Part shown: positions 12,912-20,995 of the stretch, one piece after another
Layout of the letters: the number at the start of each line of letters is the position of its first letter
How positions within the stretch are numbered: position 1 is the first letter of the stretch
Source of the DNA: Acanthacorydalis orientalis
Taxonomy: Eukaryota > Arthropoda > Insecta > Megaloptera > Corydalidae
NCBI GenBank assembly: GCA_034766995.1
Contig: CM068321.1
Coordinates: 8,322,526 to 8,386,525, forward strand
Length of the DNA stretch: 64,000 nucleotides
Direction: 5' to 3'
Translations under genes and position numbers: made by a program
Notes under the pieces: model-generated
The model's database searches: none
What the model saw: only the letters and a program-made list of their open reading frames with translations
Told to the model about the DNA's origin: nothing

Positions 12912-15900
12912 ATGAAACTTTTATATATGTTAAAAATTTTCAATACATTAACAGATTATAAATCATTTAACCAACATGTTTTTGGTAACGGTATGAAGTG
13001 AAGTTTATTTTAACAAATAATAATTTATGATAATGTTTCGATATTCCTAGCAACGCATCAGTTATTATTAAAAAAAATATTTTTTTTTAAATTAACATAT
13101 ATTCCAGAATGCAACAATCGGCAGTACATTAGCTCAAGTCTATGCCGAAGACGAAGACGTAGGTATCAACGGAGTAGTGCAATACCGTTTAAAAATCGAT
13201 CCATCCGGACACTACCGGACATTCACTATCGAACCTGACACTGGAATTTTGAAATTAAACAAACCACTCGACCGTAAAATACAAAAAATCTATGATGTAA
13301 GCATATTACTTGACATAATTTTACCTATTGGCTGCTTGAATACTACACTCTTATTATTTTATATATTGTGTTACAGATCCGTATCGAAGCGTTCGATTTG
13401 GGTGTACCTACATCATTAAGTTCGGATCTAGATCTAACGATTTATGTCAGTAATGTTGACGGGTATCAACCTCAGTTTCCTCTCGATGAAGTGTTTCTAA
13501 ACTTTACAGGTATTTGATCTATTAAAAATAAAATCTTTGCATATTCTTTTTTTAGAATCAAATAGTGATCAAATTATTAAATTTATTTAAATAATCATTT
13601 ATTTAAATATTTTTTAATAATATTTTATTTACAAAATTGTAATACGAGTTTGTTTTCAATTATGGATAATACTTCAACTTTTTTCTGTTATTGTCTTTTG
13701 TTAACATTTTTCGTTAATTTTCTAATTTGGGTCCGTATATTATTTTATTTATAAATTTTTTCATAAATGTATTCATGTTTAAAACAAATATATGTAAACT
13801 TATTCATAAAACATATAGAGAAATTTCTTAAAATATTAGGGTGGTAGGAAAATAATTACGATTTTTCTTTTTTGAATTTTGACCTTATTTTTTTTAATTA
13901 AAGTGTCATTTGATCGTTTTCATATTAATATCATTTTAAAGTGCATTTTTTGATCTGTACTTTGGTAACATAGAATTTAGTTTTGTTATTAACTTTGCTT
14001 CAAATCAAAGATGGAAAAGAAGTAAATAAGAGCATTTTTGTATGAGTTCAAAGCGGGTGGAAAGGCAACAGAAACTGCTCGTAAACTAAATGATGCTTTT
14101 AGTTTGGGTACTGTTAAGGAACGTACGATGCAATGGTAGTTCCAATAATTTCGTGCTGGGGGCGAGAGCCTTGAAGAAGATCACTGACGTCCTTCTGTAG
14201 TTCATAACGACCAACTGAAGGCGTTAGTTAAATCAAAACCATCCACAACAATTCGAAAGTCTGCACAAAAGTTAAGCGTTAGTCATTCAACAGTTCTGCA
14301 TCACTTAAAACAGCTAAGAAAATCAAAAAAACTTGACAAATGGGTGCATAAACCGCAATTATTTTTCTACCAACCTAATATTTAATTATATAACCTGTAA
14401 AGACTTGAATAATCTGTTAAAACCTTAATTATAAGTTCAGAAAAATATCATTTCATTGAGGAGTATTTATTGATATAAAAAGGAGATCATAATGAAATAC
14501 TTAACATTTATAAATACCGTATAAATAAAAGATTTAATTTATGAAAATCGAAATGATGTACCATAAATGGTGCAAGGTAATGATTGTTATTTAAATAATC
14601 TTCATTATTTAAATAATGTTTTTTTATATATGAAAATATTACCCCCAAGTTTTATTCAACAATTAAGATATGTTGAATTCGATTTGTACAAAAAATGTAC
14701 ATTTCATTTTTTTTTTAAAAAAAAAAAACAGAAATAAATACTACATCATATTTCACTATATACAAATAAGGATATTGATCCCCACAAAACCAATCATAAA
14801 ATGTGTCAAAAAAGAATTATTATAATTCAATTTAAACGAAAAAAATTACAACAGAATGATTATCAATAATAGTAATTTCATTTTTATATAAAAACATGAT
14901 TAATAGGAAAATAATTTTATGTAGAAAATGAGAATCCAGGTAGTGAACGACACCGATTACCAGATACGGCGGAAAAGGACGAACTTGATTTCTTAGAAGA
15001 CACACAGCTACCAGTATGTTACTATATCGTTGGTGGAAATGAAGAAGGGATATTTCTCTTACATCCACTAACTCATGAACTTATGGTAAGTTTAATATTT
15101 ATTTCAATCTTTTTTTGAACATTATTGTTATCTAATAAGAATAAATTAACTTTTTTAACAAATAAATTCGTGAAGAGATCTTAATAAGTGCAAAATATTA
15201 GAATGGTAAGAAAATAATTGCTTTTAATTCGTATACATTACCGCAATTATTTTCCTATCAAGCTAATAAATGACGAGTCCGCTAGTTAATTATGAAAAAG
15301 GTAAATTGAAATTAGTGTTATTTAATTTCATAAATCTCAAGTGCTCACAGCTTTAACCTCAGTTTTTTTATGCCTCGCGAAGTAATTTCTTTTTTGGTCT
15401 TCTTTTAATCTAAATCTACAATTCTTAAATTTTTCGATGTAGTCTTCTGTTTCAGTCATTTCTTTGTGGACTTTTATCTTTAAGTTGTGAATATATTATA
15501 AGATCGCAGTATTATTTCCATAGTCAAGGCAATATACTATTAAAGTTTCTTTGTAGAAATAACAAAATTTAAATTAATACAACACAAGAACAAAAATCTA
15601 TTTGGTAGTATTTGCAAGAAGAATAATATTAACCTTATATCTTAGGGTCTCCAACAATACTCCACAGCTCATGTTCGAGAACATTTAATTTAAATTGTCT
15701 ATTTGCTGCTTAATGGGCTATAATTAATTATTGATGATTTTGATAATGATTTATGAACATTTTGATAGCGATACAATCATCCTCAGAAAAAGATATAGTT
15801 AATTTTTGAAAAATAATTATGTAAATTTAAAAAATAATTATTAAATACCTCACTGCACGCCTCGTTTTTCCGATAGTTACTTAAAAATTATAATCTAGTT

Positions 15901-17636
15901 TTATAGATTCAGTTCTGTTTCCACCTTTACAATATTTATTTAATTGTACTGGCCGAGAAGTAAATTTATCTAAATTATAATTTTTATTACTGTGGATCTA
16001 TTTACTTTCATAAATTAATTATCGATCACAACACAACGATTTTTTCTTGGTGAAATATATAATAATTTCTTATTAATCATTTTAGTAATGGTTTGTATGT
16101 ATTTTGGTAGCGGTATAATTATCATCGCAGTACTAAGATTTATTGTAAAAGTAGATTTAGCCATAGTGCCAAAATTAACTGTACAATACATATTTCTACT
16201 CATATTTTTTTATAGGTAACGAAATCACTAGATAGAGAAAAACAAGATTTTCATCTTTTACTTATAAAAGCTACAGAAGATTGTGTCACAAAACCTGCGA
16301 ATGAAAGTTTTTTCGACGCATCCGATGACACCTTACTGAAAGTGAATATATTTGTTGACGATGTGAACGATAACGAGCCAAGATTTTTGAACCGTATTTT
16401 CACTGGTGGTGTAACGACCGAGGCTGATTTCGGTACAAAGTTTATGCAAATTAAGGTAAGAAGACTTTTATTTTAAACTTTAGTTATATTAAAAACTTAA
16501 ACATATTTTTATATTTATCTACATCTGGCACGCAGCTAGGAATCTGCTGGAGCTGCTCCTACTTAAAAATCTCCAAAAAAATAACTTATAACAAGCATTT
16601 AATTTATTGAATAACAGGCTACTAAAAAATTGAAATTGCGCCGAATATTCCTAAATAATTTATTAAAAATATATAATTTTTTAAGAACATGTGTATTCGG
16701 GTTAATTTCGCACATTTTTCTGCTTAAGTATTTTTACATTAGCTTTCATTCCCGACTGTATGATATTTTAATTTGATTAAATGCATGATAGTTTTTATGT
16801 TGTTTAAAAATACAAATATATTCATTTTTGAAACTACACATTTTTTATACAAAAATACACAACATTTTGTTCATTAAGAAATATCCAAAGTATACATCTC
16901 TAATAGTTTATTTTTATTAATAGATTCTAATAAAAATAATTTCAATTTTCAATTATAAATATTCAAAGAAACATCAAAGTAATTTATAACAAGAGTACGT
17001 ATTTTACATATTTTTTCCATTAAATTCATTCCAGATTCCGGTATTTATTATCCTGCGTAATGAATATTTACTTATGTACTTATTAATTATATATGTTATA
17101 TATTTTCGGTACTGATGTTACTGAAAGATGAAGATTTCTTTTTCCACTTTAAACGAATCAATACCTTTATTTTTAACAAATATCGAATCTTTTAATGCAT
17201 ATTATTTCCAGGCATTAGATGCAGATATTGGTACAAACGCACAAATATCATATTTCATAATCGGACCTATTCAAATGACGTTGTCAGAGGGCCTCGACAA
17301 TTTACAAAAGCCACCATTTTTAGTTGAACAAGACACTGGTGCGATACAATTAAATTTCGATCCACAGCAAGGAATGAAAGGATATTTTGATTTTTTGGTA
17401 ATATAAAGATAATGATATATGCAGTTGAATCGTTTCAGCATTAGAGTATTCTTATAACGGTTGAAATTATTTTAGGTCTTAGCGAATGATACAGGAGGAT
17501 TAAGCGATAAAGCAAGAGTCTTCATTTACTTGTTAAGAGAAGATCAAAAGGTTCGATTTGTCTTACGTCAAAATCCACCTGAAATACGACATAGAATTGA
17601 TATTTTCAGACAGTAAGTAATGTATATATTCTTCAG

Positions 17637-17675
<39 letters not shown>

Positions 17676-18235
17676 GAGAAAGAGAGAGAGACAGTCAAAC
17701 TAGGTAGCAGGGGAAATATAGGATCACTATATTTTTTCCTTATAACTGTTACTCATTATGCTAATGAATAACAAAGCCACTTAAATACTATTTTTCGTTA
17801 TAGAATTCAATATTATATTTATTTTCGAAGAAAATTTTAAATGTTATCAAAACATGCTTAAATACACAGCAGCAATGTAAACAAATGTATTATTTTATGT
17901 TACATATAAAAATATTTTAGATTTAAATTAGAACAAGACCATAATGAAAATAGTAATAAGATATACATACATAGATCAACGAGGTTTTTAAACAAAAATG
18001 GACAGAATAGCTGTCTTCTACAAATTCTAAAAAATGGAATTTATCGCCAATGTTAATAAAGTTTCTAAATAACACTAAATTTGCTCTTTGTGTTCATGCA
18101 ATAAGATCGTTATAATAATAAATCTTTGTTTGGAAATATGAAAATGGGAATAGACCACTATCCATGTAAACATTTGCTCACTATAACTGTGCATTTGCTA
18201 TTCTTTTGCACTTTATAACCAAATGTGATTGTGAA

Positions 18236-18289
<54 letters not shown>

Positions 18290-18958
18290 TTATTTCAAAA
18301 GTGAAATAAGACAACATGTTTTATTTAGCGTTGTGGTTCAGTATAATAGGCTAATAAGTTTACTTTAAAAACTCAGAAGAGAACATTAAGAGGAATACAA
18401 ATATTTTTCCGATAAATCTATCGCCATTAGAGGACAAACAACTAAAATAAAAATATAATACCAAATGTAATATCACAAATAAATTATTTGTTCACTCCAC
18501 AATCCGCAAGAAAAATTTTAACCAAAAATTTGTTATTGATCATTGTTACTTATGCGCATTTCGACGACGATATCATCATCATCAGAATGCCATGGTTTTC
18601 TGTACCTTGACGTTCTAAGGACGATGGTAGCAACAATAAGTATATATTTAGGAACAGTATCAGAACTTCATTGTAATGAAATTTAATGGAAATTAACAAT
18701 ACGAAACAAATATCTTTATCAGATGTTTACTGAAAAAATTAATGCTATATGTGAGAAAAAATACACATCTTTTAACGTATTATGTTACTTACAGAATATG
18801 CGATATCAGCAAAAAAATACAGTCAATGTTCATGAATGAGATGGAGATAGTCATTTCTTTGCAGCGGAAATATTACATTAAAAAATAAAACTGTAATTAA
18901 TAACATTCTAAATGGGATAAACAAAACGTAAATCATATTTTCCTCTTGCTCGATCTTC

Positions 18959-19027
<69 letters not shown>

Positions 19028-19732
19028 TATTAATACACATTCCAAATTATAATATTATAAATGTTAAACGTATGCTCTTTATTGTACGTCTCTCTCTCTC
19101 TCTCTATATGTATATATATATATATACATATATAGTATTTAGCCACAAAAAACTAAAAGGTGTAAAAAAATAACAACTGCCATGTTTACATAGATATATA
19201 CACACACAAACGTACATACATAAATATATATATATATATATATATATAACGATTACGTTGCTATATATCTGATAATAATTATATAGACGCAATGAGTTTG
19301 AAAAAATATATTTATTGTTTTATTCAGTTGTATGTACAGGCTTATAATTGAGAAGTGAGCCCGGGAGTTAGTGAGCGAAGCGGTCGGAGGGCGATGCCCC
19401 GTAGTTTTAATCTAAACGTATTTAGAAATTGCTTATAAAAGACGTTAATTTACGGAAATAACATTGTTATTGAATTTAAATGAATTTGCATCATTATCAG
19501 TACTACTACTTTGTCAAGACTATAATTGTCTTGTTTACATTTCTATTTCAGTTCAATCATATATAATTCAATAATATTTATTTCTTACAAATTGAGATAA
19601 GAAAACTATCCTTATTATATTTTTAATCAAAAGATATAATTAATAGTAATGTAACATAATATTATTACAACAAGATGAACTAGTGTCTACATCTATCGGA
19701 ATAAACTGTATATAATGATGAACTTTCATGCA

Positions 19733-19808
<76 letters not shown>

Positions 19809-20567
19809 GTACCTAAATCTATATATTACATTTATAACTCTTTTTCTAGAAATAAAATACAAACTGAACACAAAATAAAACATTACAGAACATGGTTTAA
19901 AAATAAGATAAACTAACTCATCAATTCACTAACACGCGCCGCGTGAATGCAAATCGCATATTTAAAATATCATTCATGATATCCAATAAATACTTGCACA
20001 ATTGTACTTATTTTATCAATTATTATTACATTATGGAGTCATTTTGAAATTAGATAGTAAATAAATTCTACCAAAAAAATGTTTCAGTATTCTACGTTTT
20101 AATAATATATAAAAACTGAATTACTCAAATTAGTAAATTTGAATAACTTATTCTGTCATCAGTTTAAATAGATAATTTTTTTCGAAGTTCTTTTCAATTC
20201 ATATTTTATTTTTTTTAAATTATAAATATATGGACAATGTTTTCCATATTATTTTACTTTTATTTTTAAATGACATCACACTTTAAGTGTTATGAGCAAT
20301 AAAAGACATCACTAATACCATTATTAATTATTTTCGTTTAAATACATATTTATTTTCAACTTCACCAAGCTCTTTTACATTCTCATTTCAAACAAACTTT
20401 AAAAAAAATAGTAAATCCATATTATATAGAATTTCTCTTTTTATTGAATATATATGTATACTTGAACACACCAGAGCTACTTTTGCCTACTAATGGCAAT
20501 TATGTTAAAGTTACTATGTTCGAGTATATCTTTACTAATTTTATTATGCATATTACACTCTATATGA

Positions 20568-20610
<43 letters not shown>

Positions 20611-20934
20611 ATATACTTAAACTCCTACTATAACACGGTTAATTGTAACGAGACCTAGAAGTATAATACAAATCAGGGGAAGCGTTCCGTGTTATATCGA
20701 ATCGTGTTCTAGGAGTGCCGTGTTCTACTGAAGTCGTGTTAAGCGAAACTAAGAAATAGCACAAATCCAAGGAATCATACGTTAAGCCAAAAATAAAATA
20801 AACAAAAATTCAACATTTTATAAAACTGCACAATCATAATTTTTTATAATTATTATATGTACAAGGGGAATTCCCTGTTTATGTCGATCAAAACAGTGTG
20901 ATGGAAACATTCGTGCTATACGGGGGTTGTGTTT

Positions 20935-20995
<61 letters not shown>

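Noticed and set aside
18946..19916. Open frames encoding long Tyr/Ile runs on both strands
   Set aside because: They are translations of (TA)n microsatellites with no coding signature. The same applies near 31446, 46382, 49611, 59879 and 62195.
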